A stretch of 39,570 bases of DNA from Calothrix sp. MO_192.B10 (GTDB taxonomy: Bacteria > Cyanobacteriota > Cyanobacteriia > Cyanobacteriales > Nostocaceae), in the NCBI GenBank assembly GCA_030065055.1, contig JASJDS010000071.1, forward strand, positions 1 through 39,570, read 5' to 3'. Position numbers and translations under genes: made by a program. The notes under the pieces were generated by a model. The model did no database searches. It was not told the origin of the DNA and was given only the letters and a program-made list of their open reading frames with translations. Of this stretch, positions 1-9,135 are shown piece after piece. Position 1 is the first letter of the stretch, and each line of letters begins with the position of its first letter.

Positions 1-150
1 TTCGGGTTGCGCCACTTGCTTTATGCCGGGGAACCCCTTCGGGTTGCGCCACTTGCTTTATGCCGGGGAACCCGTCCACCGCAGTGGCTTACCGTCCACC
101 GCAGTGGCTTACCGTCCACCGCAGTGGCTTACCGCCCAACGCACTGGCTC
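1..150. repeat. Two adjoining tandem repeat arrays
   Basis: Two copies of a 37-base unit (starting at 1 and 38, core TTGCGCCACTTGCTTTATGC) are followed by three exact copies of the 20-mer CGTCCACCGCAGTGGCTTAC (73-92, 93-112, 113-132) and a diverged fourth copy. Bases 46-82 recur inverted at 24418-24454 with one mismatch, so this is a dispersed family. The open frame over it is repeat-derived and I do not call it a gene. Confidence 0.85.
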
Positions 151-208
151 GTCTTTGCGCGAGCTTTTATAATAACTGTTTACCCGGATTTCATATCAGA
201 GGAAAACA

Positions 209-248
209 GAGGAAATTTAAATAATTCCGATACAAACGGAAACGATAT
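209..248 (+). repeat. 40-base dispersed repeat, copy 1
   Basis: This 40-base block, which contains AATTCCGATACAAACGGAAA, recurs exactly and inverted at 9725-9764. Both copies lie in non-coding DNA near a CCGGATTT..GATATCA motif. I see no gene between 258 and 571. Confidence 0.85.
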
Positions 249-571
249 CATATCCTGATTCAGCAATGCCCATATTTTTAATATTCATCCTCAGAAAACA
301 ACTTAGAAGACAGCTTAAACCGCGCCTACCTTGAAACCTATAGTTTTTGCTTACGAATTCCAATGGCGCGAAAGGGCACGGCATTAGTAAGATTATGACC
401 TATACAAGAATATTGCAGATGCCGTGCCCCTACAGGATAATTTATGATGGATGAGGTTTATCTATGAAGCTAACTATATTTGGAACGATAGGTTTTCCGT
501 CAAAATTAACATCAAATCTGAGCAAAACTACAGTGGAAGACCATAATTGTGAGTAAAACTTATAAATAATA

Positions 572-1198
572 TTATGAATAAGCCATTTCCTGTTGTTTAG
601 CGTAAATATTCTTCAGATGTTTTTTAACGGTATTGATACTGATGTATAGCCTATTTGCGATTTCTTGATAGGAAAAACTTGCTCGTCTGAGTAGCCATAC
701 TTCCGCTTCACGTTTAGTTAAACCATACCTTTGTATATCTGCGATCGCAATATTTTGACTGGATTTGTAACTATCCTCTAAACTCACTAACAATAACTTA
801 TCACTATCATTGTTTAATTCTAACCATCTGCCCCGAATTTTTAATTTAACTGAGGGTGAAATTAACAATTCCGATTCAATACAAATATTAGTTCCAGGAA
901 ACATTTCCCGACTATCAATTAGAGACTGACAAACACGCCAAACCTCATGTGGTAGTTTAATTCCTGGTTCGGAAGAGGGAATTAATTGCTCACAAAGACG
1001 ACGGGCAAATTCATTTTCATGGATTATCTGCCCCTCGGTTGTCAAAATTAGAATACCATCAACTAAACTGGCGATCGCAGCTTGTAATAAATCTTGTGGT
1101 AGTAAATGCGATCTCTTCAATTTTACAGGATTTCCATGAAAAATATTTCTTTTGGTAGATGTCTTATGATATTTTTTCATCAGCGTGGTAGAGCGCAT
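572..1198 (-). CDS. LuxR-family transcriptional regulator with PAS-like sensor domain
   Basis: Probable DNA-binding regulator of 208 residues. The C-terminal part (about 157-203) is a LuxR/GerE-type helix-turn-helix, opening with LTKREAEVWLLRRASFSYQE and continuing through NTVKKHLKNIYAK. The N-terminal part (about 35-130) resembles a PAS fold (ASLVDGILILTTEGQIIHEN), suggesting ligand or signal sensing rather than a phosphoacceptor receiver domain. No membrane segment is seen. The start at 1198 gives a basic N-terminus. The gene is divergent from 1497-2546 across about 300 bases, so both may share a control region. The target genes and signal are unknown. Confidence 0.85.
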   Translation of the reverse strand: MRSTTLMKKYHKTSTKRNIFHGNPVKLKRSHLLPQDLLQAAIASLVDGILILTTEGQIIHENEFARRLCEQLIPSSEPGIKLPHEVWRVCQSLIDSREMFPGTNICIESELLISPSVKLKIRGRWLELNNDSDKLLLVSLEDSYKSSQNIAIADIQRYGLTKREAEVWLLRRASFSYQEIANRLYISINTVKKHLKNIYAKQQEMAYS

Positions 1199-1496
1199 GA
1201 TCGATTATCTCCCAGATGCAACAACAAATTAAACTCACCGATTCATCAATCTGGTGTTTAACAACATTTTGCAACTAGAAATTCTGTATATACAATGAGT
1301 GAGCTGTCACCTCACCAAGGGTAGTGAAGTCAAATTTTGTTGGCAGCATTTTGCGGAATTGAACTGAAGCAAGGTGAAGTTTTTTTAAAATGGAGTTATT
1401 TCACGCCATAGCTAGGAAATAATAAAGGTAGAAAATTCTACTCAGTAATAAAAATTCCAGTTATGTGGTGTTTTCACCCCTAGGAGAAATCTGCCA

Positions 1497-2546
1497 GTGA
1501 CTTCTACCATGAATCCAGAAATTATTGACATCGACAAGTGGTTTCCATCCGAACAACAGCGTAAGTATGTTTCCCTGTTGAAAGGAAGGGTGGGTGTGAC
1601 GCGCCGTAGGGCAGAATATTTTGTGAAACTCTGGGCTTATTTACTCCTCAAGCAACACCAAGAGCGGGGTAAATCCATCAAACCTCCTTTAACTAAGCTG
1701 GATTTACCGTCAGGTTTCGTTGCTTGCACCCATCGAGAAGCCCACGAACTTTTCTACAGCAAGCAAGACAGAGGAAGTGAAAGGGCTGCGGGAATGATGT
1801 TGGATAAACTTGTGGCTTTAGGGCTAATAGAAAAAGACTTTGATGGTAACAATACTTGTATCCGCATTCGCTCTTCCTTAGCAAGTATCGACCGATCCCC
1901 ACCAACTCCAGAAGAAATATCTATAGTTGCAGATACCTTTAACCCTCGCACGGATGCTATTCCCGTTGCTAGTTTCTTGGCTCATAACTACAACTGGATG
2001 AATAAAAAAACTACCGCCGTCCCCCAAAGAATTGCGAGGATTCTCCGTAATTGGTCAGCACAATATCCCACTGGTATGAGGGTTTTACGTCGTGAAGATA
2101 ATCAAGAACCAATCGGTTTTTATGTACTTTATCCTACAACCAGGGAATCCGAGGGGAAGTTTTTTCTACCACCTAGTAAAAGTCTACATCTGAGTATTGA
2201 CAACGAAATCGATCCTATTCAAATGGCAAAACCAGGCGATCGCAATTGTACCTCTATTTTTGTCCGTAGCTGCCAAATTGATACTCCCTATCAAAATAGC
2301 GATCGCTTTTGTCTATTATTAACAGATTCTCAAGCAATTTTGCAGCAGATGCAAGCAGATTTCCCCAATCTCTGCGATTTGTATACCTTAGCCATTAATC
2401 CTGCTGCGGAACAGTTAGCATCCGCAGTGGGTTTTCAGAAAACTGGTTGTGATCCACATTCGTCTCTTTACTGGATGTACATGGCTTTAGATACATTTTT
2501 GACCCAGGACATGGAAGCAGCTATCTCATCTTTGAATTTCAATTAA
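1497..2546 (+). CDS. Winged-helix / GNAT-like conserved protein of unknown function
   Basis: A 349-residue soluble protein. The GTG start at 1497 is preferred over the in-frame ATG at 1509 because AGGAG (1483-1487) sits about 9 bases upstream of it. The N-terminal 130 residues are helical and basic, ending in a segment (ERAAGMMLDKLVALGLIEKD) that reads like a winged-helix wing. The C-terminal half contains RREDNQEPIGFYVLYP and a later AINPAAEQLASAVGFQKTG, which resembles the beta4/alpha4 part of GNAT acetyltransferases. Function is not established and the GNAT call is tentative. It is divergent from the LuxR-type regulator, which may control it. Confidence 0.75.
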   Translation: MTSTMNPEIIDIDKWFPSEQQRKYVSLLKGRVGVTRRRAEYFVKLWAYLLLKQHQERGKSIKPPLTKLDLPSGFVACTHREAHELFYSKQDRGSERAAGMMLDKLVALGLIEKDFDGNNTCIRIRSSLASIDRSPPTPEEISIVADTFNPRTDAIPVASFLAHNYNWMNKKTTAVPQRIARILRNWSAQYPTGMRVLRREDNQEPIGFYVLYPTTRESEGKFFLPPSKSLHLSIDNEIDPIQMAKPGDRNCTSIFVRSCQIDTPYQNSDRFCLLLTDSQAILQQMQADFPNLCDLYTLAINPAAEQLASAVGFQKTGCDPHSSLYWMYMALDTFLTQDMEAAISSLNFN

Positions 2547-2704
2547 TCTATATAAAGTAATGTTAAGAGCGATCGCCATTGTAAATCACCATATATGAAT
2601 AGCTAGGCTACACTGATGAAAATTAATACAGTAATGTGATTTTAGGGAACTCCAAAAAATAAATTATATGAATTTGAAAAAAGAATGCAACACATGATTT
2701 ATTG

Positions 2705-2731
2705 GTAGGGGCGGGGTTACCCCGCCCCTAC
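2705..2731. repeat. GC-rich dispersed palindrome
   Basis: A 13-bp perfect inverted repeat, GTAGGGGCGGGGT / ACCCCGCCCCTAC, with a 1-base spacer. Variants with core GGGCGGGGAAACCCCGCCC appear at about 4529-4547 and 32256-32274, so it is a dispersed family. It has no T-run and I do not call it a terminator. Nothing else is recognised in 2547-2933. Confidence 0.85.
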
Positions 2732-2933
2732 AATTGGATCAACGTTGGCACCACATCTCTGCTCTGAGGAGACAGAGTTTTGCGCCTATCGTCTTGCCAG
2801 ATAATTCTGTTAAATTTTCTTGTGCCAGATATCCATCAATACCTATAATTCAGGTCTTGTATCCCGATCACTTTTGATAGATTGAGACTACTTAAGCTAT
2901 GTCCAATCAAACTTGGAATTTTGATGAACTATT

Positions 2934-3071
2934 TTATACAGCAGGAAACATTGTCACCATCAATAGAAGTACCATTAATCCAAAAACCCAAAGTATCAGA
3001 GAACCCCAGCTAACAGAATCTTGCTGCATTTTATGCCATAAACTGTGAACTAAATTATTACGATTTGCCAT
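2934..3071 (-). CDS. 45-residue single-span membrane protein
   Basis: A short gene. The ATG at 3071 is preceded by a strong ribosome-binding site GGGAGGT (3078-3084) at good spacing, and the frame stays open for 45 codons to TAA at 2936-2934. The product begins MANRNNLVHSLWHKMQQDSV, a polar stretch, and is then one hydrophobic span (about 22-43, with GSLILWVFGLMVLLLMVTMF) and a short tail. This layout resembles the small single-helix subunits of cyanobacterial thylakoid complexes, but I do not recognise the family, so no function is assigned. It is isolated: upstream 3085-3583 contains only repeats (GGGTGTA heptamers at 3417-3448). Confidence 0.7.
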   Translation of the reverse strand: MANRNNLVHSLWHKMQQDSVSWGSLILWVFGLMVLLLMVTMFPAV

Positions 3072-3416
3072 TTTATTACCTCCCAATGCCGGTAATCTAA
3101 AATTTATTTCCTAACTGAAATTTTCCGGATTGCAGACAATGTCATTCAATTTTGGATTTTGGATTCTCGTCAAGTGGACAATGCCTTCTTAATCCGATTG
3201 AGCAGATGCAAGATATATTCAAGATATATTTTCGTCAGCCATGCTGAACCCAGCACAACTAGTTATTAATGCCTTACCAAGCTGAAAAATTCAAATTAGC
3301 AACAATAAATTGCTAACTGTCAATTTTATTTTCCCATATGTAAAGATCAGAACCAGAAATTTTGCCCAGTTTGAGAAAAAACTTAACGCTTGAGAGATGA
3401 TTGATGACCAAGAACA

Positions 3417-3448
3417 GGGTGTAGGGTGTAGGGTGTGGGGTGTAGGGG
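3417..3448. repeat. STRR heptamer repeat (GGGTGTA)n
   Basis: Four to five imperfect copies of GGGTGTA lie in a 500-base gene-free stretch (3085-3583). They are of the short tandemly repeated type known from heterocystous cyanobacteria. I see no RNA gene or clear promoter in the rest of this stretch. Confidence 0.8.
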
Positions 3449-3583
3449 AAAGAACCCTTTTTCATACTTGGTGATGAAAAAAATTTTTCATCGGGACTGC
3501 CTCCTGCCTCAAAAGGATATGAATTCTACCTTACTCAAATGAAAACGGCTGTAACAATACCAATTACTCATATTTAAAGACTT

Positions 3584-4429
3584 ATGGCAGATATCCACAA
3601 GCTAATTCAACAGTTGGCAGCACAAGAGGAGGAATTACACTCTAGCCAATTTATTGCTCCATGCGTGGCGGGTGGAAAGGTACGAACTCGCTTGAATGGG
3701 ATGGTATATACATTTACCCCCCAACCCCGTAACTTTGAAGGCTGGGGCATTTTTCAGGCTGTGGATGGGAAAAGGGCAACAGTTACAGAAGAACCCAGTT
3801 TGTCACAAATAGCAGAGTATTTACAACATCTCAAACCTTTACGCCTGCGACTTGCCTATAAATTGCAAAGGCAAACTTGGTTAGCATATCCGGTGAATGA
3901 GGGAGATATGGAGCAGCGCTGCGGGTATTCCCAGCCAGTAGCCGTGCATCTAGTTAGTGATGGAAATCAGTTTGACACAATTGTGGCGCGTACTGATGGG
4001 GTAGCTTGGTGGTTTGACGAATGCGATCGCCGTGCCGATCCCTTAATTGCGGTACAATTAAGAGAGCATCTCCAACAAGTTACCATCCCTGAAGAACTTC
4101 AGTTTAAAGGTATGACACCGGAGATGGGTATAGTTTATGACTTAGCTACCCAACAAGCCCAGGAATTTGCTGCCTTAAATCGAGAGAAAACGGATCGCAA
4201 ACGGTTAGAAAAAGCCTTAAAAATGGGTGGTGGGGAATTGCAAGAATTTAGCGATCGCCAGGATCGTTGGTTGGTACAATGGACTACTAGGGATGGGGAA
4301 CATCATACCAGTGCCATCTCTAAAACCGATCTTACTGTGATTAGTGCGGGTATTTGTCTCAGTAATGAAGATGAAAAGTTTGATTTGCAATCTTTGGTAG
4401 GGGTGATAGAAGATGCAGATAACTTTTGA
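3584..4429 (+). CDS. Conserved cyanobacterial protein of unknown function
   Basis: A 281-residue soluble protein starting at the ATG at 3584 (MADIHKLIQQLAAQEEELHS). There is no signal peptide or membrane span. It contains aromatic-rich segments (NFEGWGIFQAVDGKRATVTE and TDGVAWWFDECDRRADPL) and an acidic C-terminus. I do not recognise a catalytic motif. Codon use and HIP1 sites inside the gene match the host. Its neighbours (small membrane protein, STRR, methyltransferase) give no functional hint. Confidence 0.8.
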   Translation: MADIHKLIQQLAAQEEELHSSQFIAPCVAGGKVRTRLNGMVYTFTPQPRNFEGWGIFQAVDGKRATVTEEPSLSQIAEYLQHLKPLRLRLAYKLQRQTWLAYPVNEGDMEQRCGYSQPVAVHLVSDGNQFDTIVARTDGVAWWFDECDRRADPLIAVQLREHLQQVTIPEELQFKGMTPEMGIVYDLATQQAQEFAALNREKTDRKRLEKALKMGGGELQEFSDRQDRWLVQWTTRDGEHHTSAISKTDLTVISAGICLSNEDEKFDLQSLVGVIEDADNF

Positions 4430-4605
4430 TAGTTGTTAGTTGTTAGTTGTTAGTTGATGGTTGTTAGTTGTTAGTTGTTAGTTGATGGTTGACGGTTGGG
4501 AGTATTTAATTCTTCCCTCCCTCACTCCGGGCGGGGAAACCCCGCCCCTACTCCCTCACTCCCTCACTCCCTCACTCCTTCCCTCCTTCCCTCCTCCTCT
4601 CCTCA
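4427..4605. repeat. Two abutting STRR tracts
   Basis: About 4427-4495 is a run of (GTTAGTT)n with GATGGTT variants. About 4504-4605 is a run built on CCCTCACTCC/CTTCCCTC units, interrupted by a GGGCGGGGAAACCCCGCCC palindrome. The second tract overlaps the 3' end of the methyltransferase gene and supplies its last codons and stop. Confidence 0.9.
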
Positions 4606-5356
4606 CTGCAACAACACGAATACGACGGTAGTCTGCAATCCAATTACCATTTTGATAGAGGATTGGTTTTAAGAGGTTTTCGATGGTTTGAATGGCTTGG
4701 CTGATTTGTTCTGGAGCCATTCCTACAAAAAAGCGATCGCCAAACATCCGTATCCAATTCTCCATCCCCCTGTCTCCATCTGTCAAAGGTGTGGGACGTT
4801 CTAAAAGATGGGCATAGGTAACATCAAATCCTTGTTGTTCTAGAACCGATGTATACTCACCAATACTGGGAAAATACCAAGGGTTGAGCTTTTCTGGGGA
4901 TTGCCCCATTGCTGTCAATACGGTGTAAATAGCTTGTTTAATGGTTGATATATTGCCTTTACCACCAAATTCTGCCACAAGCCTTCCCCCTGGCTTTAAG
5001 GCTTGGTAAATGCGGTTAATAACTACATCTGCTTGGGGTATCCAATGTAATACAGCGTTAGAAAATACGGCATCAAAAGGTGTTTCGGTATGAAATTCCC
5101 TGGCATCGGTAACTGAAAATTGTATTTGGGGGTAGTTGCTTTTGGCTTTAGCAATCATATCTGCATCGGCATCAATTCCCACAGCCATAGCACCAGTATC
5201 AGTAATTTTTGCTGTCAATTGTCCTGTACCACAACCAATATCTAAAATTCGTTCCTCTGGTTGTGGTGCTAATAGTTGCAGTAAATCTTCTCCGTATTGC
5301 CACACAAAGCTATGTTTGCCCTCATAGAGAGAAGTATTCCAGTTATTCTCAATCAT
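4556..5356 (-). CDS. Class I SAM-dependent methyltransferase
   Basis: A Rossmann-fold methyltransferase of about 266 residues. Motif I is ILDIGCGTGQLTAKI (near residue 38), followed by an acidic ribose-binding motif (VGIDADADMI) and motif IV-like FDAVFSNAVLHWIP; this reads like the trans-aconitate methyltransferase/BioC-like group. The substrate is unknown. ATG 5356 is chosen over TTG 5359 because CTCCC (5365-5369, GGGAG on the coding strand) sits 8 bases upstream. The last about 12 residues (GGGKEGRSEGVRE) are encoded by the STRR tract, which also supplies the stop. The gene lies 51 bases from the decayed end of the CRISPR array and on the array's inferred transcribed strand, so it may be read from pre-crRNA or from a short promoter in the gap. 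Confidence 0.87.
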   Translation of the reverse strand: MIENNWNTSLYEGKHSFVWQYGEDLLQLLAPQPEERILDIGCGTGQLTAKITDTGAMAVGIDADADMIAKAKSNYPQIQFSVTDAREFHTETPFDAVFSNAVLHWIPQADVVINRIYQALKPGGRLVAEFGGKGNISTIKQAIYTVLTAMGQSPEKLNPWYFPSIGEYTSVLEQQGFDVTYAHLLERPTPLTDGDRGMENWIRMFGDRFFVGMAPEQISQAIQTIENLLKPILYQNGNWIADYRRIRVVAVRRGGGKEGRSEGVRE

Positions 5357-5407
5357 CAATAATTCTCCCGCGTTGGCAGATATTTATACCTATTCAATTA
5401 GTGAAAC

Positions 5408-7979
5408 ATATCAATCCCGCGAACGGGAATCATTAATTTGAAAGGTCTTTGTTAGATGGCTCTCCCATCGTAGTATTAGCGTTTCAATCCCGCGAACGGG
5501 AATTATTAATTTGAAAGGTAGTAAAGAATCTCGATTTAATTAATCAAAATTGTTTCAATCCCGCGAACGGGAATCATTAATTTGAAAGGTTAGACAAGAT
5601 GTAGCTAGCTACTTTGGCTTCTCGTTTCAATCCCGCGAACGGGAATCATTAATTTGAAAGTCAACAGGAACCGGTAGCGGGCACAGTAAACAGGTTTGTT
5701 TCAATCCCGCGAACGGGAATCATTAATTTGAAAGAACAACCAAATGAATGTGTTGATCATCGAATTGACAGTTTCAATCCCGCGAACGGGAATCATTAAT
5801 TTGAAAGGTCCTGCCACAGTTAAACCAACGACAGGTGCAAAGGCTTGTTTCAATCCCGCGAACGGGAATCATTAATTTGAAAGTTGTCCAAAAGTTGCTG
5901 CAATATGCAACCCAAATTGTTTCAATCCCGCGAACGGGAATCATTAATTTGAAAGTTTAGAAATACATTTGTACCAGTCCAATAATCAAGTTTCAATCCC
6001 GCGAACGGGAATCATTAATTTGAAAGTCGCAACATCGCACGATTGTTAAAGACATTAAACGTTTCAATCCCGCGAACGGGAATCATTAATTTGAAAGACT
6101 CGAACTTTTACTAGAGCAAACGTGAAGTTGCAGTTGTTTCAATCCCGCGAACGGGAATCATTAATTTGAAAGTTGAGCATTATAGTCAGAAGCAGGAATC
6201 AAGTCTAAGTTTCAATCCCGCGAACGGGAATCATTAATTTGAAAGCCTGGATGAAGTAATTCATTAATTCAATTTAGCTATGTTTCAATCCCGCGAACGG
6301 GAATCATTAATTTGAAAGAAATAAAAAGCTTAAATGGGTGAAACTGGATAACGGGTTTCAATCCCGCGAACGGGAATCATTAATTTGAAAGGAATATTAT
6401 ACACCGAAATGGTTAATAAGGTTTATGTTTCAATCCCGCGAACGGGAATCATTAATTTGAAAGGCGTATATTGTTATCACAGCCCTTCTACTTTGAATGT
6501 TTCAATCCCGCGAACGGGAATCATTAATTTGAAAGGCTAAAGACTTGAAGCAAGTGCAACAACGCTGCCTGTTTCAATCCCGCGAACGGGAATCATTAAT
6601 TTGAAAGTCCCTTCACAATATCAATTGGGCGTTTAGGAATATGTTTCAATCCCGCGAACGGGAATCATTAATTTGAAAGGGGTAAATTCTCTACGTTCGA
6701 CCCTGCAATCGGCTTGTTTCAATCCCGCGAACGGGAATCATTAATTTGAAAGAGCCTTGAGGTTTACTGGCGTATCTTGCCTTTTTGCGTTTCAATCCCG
6801 CGAACGGGAATCATTAATTTGAAAGACAGACTCTGGCAGTTTTCAATCATTGACTGGTCTGCGTTTCAATCCCGCGAACGGGAATCATTAATTTGAAAGG
6901 TCAAATCGCCAACAGGAACTACAGCCATAGCTGTTTCAATCCCGCGAACGGGAATCATTAATTTGAAAGATGGCACATATACCATTGCTGTCCCTTCCGT
7001 TGGTTTCAATCCCGCGAACGGGAATCATTAATTTGAAAGGCGAATGATTTACGCTTCTCGCCTTGGCGGGGCGGTTTCAATCCCGCGAACGGGAATCATT
7101 AATTTGAAAGGGTGCATTAAATCTTGCTCAAGGTGCAACTAGAACGTTTCAATCCCGCGAACGGGAATCATTAATTTGAAAGGATTGGATTGGGGGGATG
7201 GAGAAATATTGGGATGTAGTTTCAATCCCGCGAACGGGAATCATTAATTTGAAAGCATTAGTAATCTTATCTTCAACGTCCTCAAGAATTTGTTTCAATC
7301 CCGCGAACGGGAATCATTAATTTGAAAGCGTTTGTGGCGAGTATTTTACGAGCCAGTTTTAATAAGTTTCAATCCCGCGAACGGGAATCATTAATTTGAA
7401 AGAGCTGCTCTCCAAGCTTTACCAGAAGGAGCATTTTTGTTTCAATCCCGCGAACGGGAATCATTAATTTGAAAGCCAAGAGATACATCATGCTAAATAT
7501 GGCTTTGACAGTTTCAATCCCGCGAACGGGAATCATTAATTTGAAAGTTGAGTAAGCCAATCATCAAACTCATTGATTTTTTCGTTTCAATCCCGCGAAC
7601 GGGAATCATTAATTTGAAAGTTTAAAAATAGCTGCAATGTTGATTGGTGTTTTTGTTTCAATCCCGCGAACGGGAATCATTAATTTGAAAGGCCGGGAGG
7701 GACAGTTAGCCCAGGCAATATCATTCTGTTTCAATCCCGCGAACGGGAATCATTAATTTGAAAGTTGTAAGTCCTAGCTATTCGCGTAGATAGTTTTTGG
7801 TTTCAATCCCGCGAACGGGAATCATTAATTTGAAAGGACAAAAAAAGAGTTTTGCAACCCCTTCAAAGCTTGTTTCAATCCCGCGAACGGGAATCATTAA
7901 TTTGAAAGAAACTATGATGCTTATTTATTGAGCCATAGCTTTGTTTCAATCCCGCGAACGGGAATCATTAATTTGAAAG
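5408..7979 (-). CRISPR. CRISPR array, 36 repeats and 35 spacers
   Basis: 36 copies of a 37-base repeat starting about every 71-74 bases, with spacers of 34-37 bases that all look different by eye. On the plus strand the repeat starts GTTTCAATCCCGCGAACGGG and ends ATTTGAAAG. Read on the minus strand it ends GGGATTGAAAC, giving the 8-base ATTGAAAC tag typical of crRNA 5' handles in type I/III systems, and it holds a TCCCG-TTCG-CGGGA hairpin. The leftmost repeat (5408-5444) has two changes in its outer bases and the next (5481-5517) has one, whereas the repeats to the right appear uniform. Decay at the left agrees with a leader at the right and minus-strand transcription. No cas gene is in the window, so the subtype cannot be assigned. 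Confidence 0.98.
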
Positions 7980-8120
7980 TCCGCCAGCCAGAACCCAATA
8001 ACAGAGCTACTCCTGACAGCAGTTTTGGCGGGGCCGTTTTAAAAGTCCATTTCAGCCATTGCTAAGAGCCAACCTCGAAACATAGAAAACGCTGAAACTA
8101 TTGAATTGTCAAGGTTCTGT
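7980..8120 (-). promoter_or_regulatory. Probable CRISPR leader with promoter
   Basis: The sequence directly beyond the intact end of the array. On the minus strand a good -35 hexamer TTGACA lies at 8112-8107; 17-20 bases downstream is an A/T-rich but weak -10 (TTTTCT or TTCTAT near 8089-8082). A GC-rich inverted element (GGCGGGG near 8029, and a related one at 8126-8140) flanks it. The leader role follows from the orientation of repeat decay. The 92-codon minus frame over 8039-8317 is composed of leader and repeat sequence and is not called. Confidence 0.6.
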
Positions 8121-8368
8121 CGATTTGGCGGGGGACGGGGGTTTTCGCCTGTGCTTTCCCCTGCCAGAAAATCCACCAACATCATAATAGCATCAAGGTA
8201 TAGGAATCTGGTTTGATTGTTGAATAAAATTAGATACTTGTAGGGTGGATTATGGTAACAGCGCTCTGCACCTAAAAGATTACCGGATGGTGGGTGCCGT
8301 ACTCTCAGGTATAACACACCCTACGTGTTTTGCAAAAATCAAATAGTAATCCTATATTATCGTCTCCC

Positions 8369-9007
8369 ATGTCTATTTTTTTCCACGAACAACTCCATCG
8401 TACCCCCGCACTCATGACTAAATTACGGGATTTCCCAATCACAGTATGCGGTGCTGGTGCTTTGGGTGCGAATATGAGCGAAAATTTAACTCGCTCTGGT
8501 TTTGGTAAACTAAGGATTATAGATCGCGATCGCATTGAAGAACGCAATCTTTCCACTCAACCCTATTACCGTTCTGATATTGGTGCATATAAGGCGAAAA
8601 TCCTCACTAACAGCCTTTACCGTGCTTTGGGGACTGCTGTGGATGGACGCTCTCAAGAATTAACCCCAGCCAATGCTGGTAAATTATTAGCAGGTAGTGC
8701 TTTAGTAATTGATACTTTTGATAACAGTGGCAGTCGTCAAGCTGTCAAGGATTACTGTCAACAATCTCAAATACCTTGTTTGCACGTTGGTTTGGCTGCT
8801 GATTACGCCGAAATTATTTGGAACCAAATTTATCGTGTACCATCACCAGCAAACGATGATGTGTGTGATTACCCTTTAGCCCGTAATTTAGTTATGTTCG
8901 CAGTCGCGGTAGCTTGCGAAGTGGTAGTTAAGTTCATTGCCACAGAAGAGCAACAGAGTTTTACCATTACATGGTCTGATTTTGCTGTTCAGCCATTTAA
9001 TGGGTAA
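8369..9007 (+). CDS. E1-like / ThiF-family adenylyltransferase domain protein
   Basis: A protein of about 212 residues with the nucleotide-binding fold of ThiF/MoeB/HesA/E1 enzymes: a glycine-rich loop GAGALGANMSENL, then IDRDRIEERNLSTQPYYRSD carrying the conserved acidic residue and the R-x-x-N pair, and a DTFDNSGSRQAVKDY segment. These family members adenylate the C-terminal glycine of ubiquitin-like carriers. The protein is short and lacks the long C-terminal and CXXC zinc parts of MoeB/ThiF, so it may be a minimal or non-canonical member. ATG 8369 is chosen; the earlier TTG at 8330 has no support. It is divergent from the CRISPR leader and has no obvious ubiquitin-like partner nearby. Confidence 0.85.
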   Translation: MSIFFHEQLHRTPALMTKLRDFPITVCGAGALGANMSENLTRSGFGKLRIIDRDRIEERNLSTQPYYRSDIGAYKAKILTNSLYRALGTAVDGRSQELTPANAGKLLAGSALVIDTFDNSGSRQAVKDYCQQSQIPCLHVGLAADYAEIIWNQIYRVPSPANDDVCDYPLARNLVMFAVAVACEVVVKFIATEEQQSFTITWSDFAVQPFNG

Positions 9008-9135
9008 AGTTGATATGGTACAATTACCCAGTTCCAGTGCAGATACCAAGAAATCAGATAAAACCCATAATATTCTAAGTTGTCAGAACTGGGATCGAGA
9101 TTTAAGTTGATCGATCGCCATTTTAAATTGAAAAT

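Noticed and set aside
7-258. 83-codon frame at the left edge
   Set aside because: It lies over tandem repeats and the 40-base dispersed block.
7369-7560. Open frame inside the CRISPR array
   Set aside because: It is the translation of repeats and spacers (the same FKLMIPVRGIE phrase recurs), not a gene.
8039-8317. 92-codon minus-strand frame beside the array
   Set aside because: It covers the leader and a GGATTATGG/GGTGGG-type dispersed repeat, lacks a ribosome-binding site and has no family likeness.
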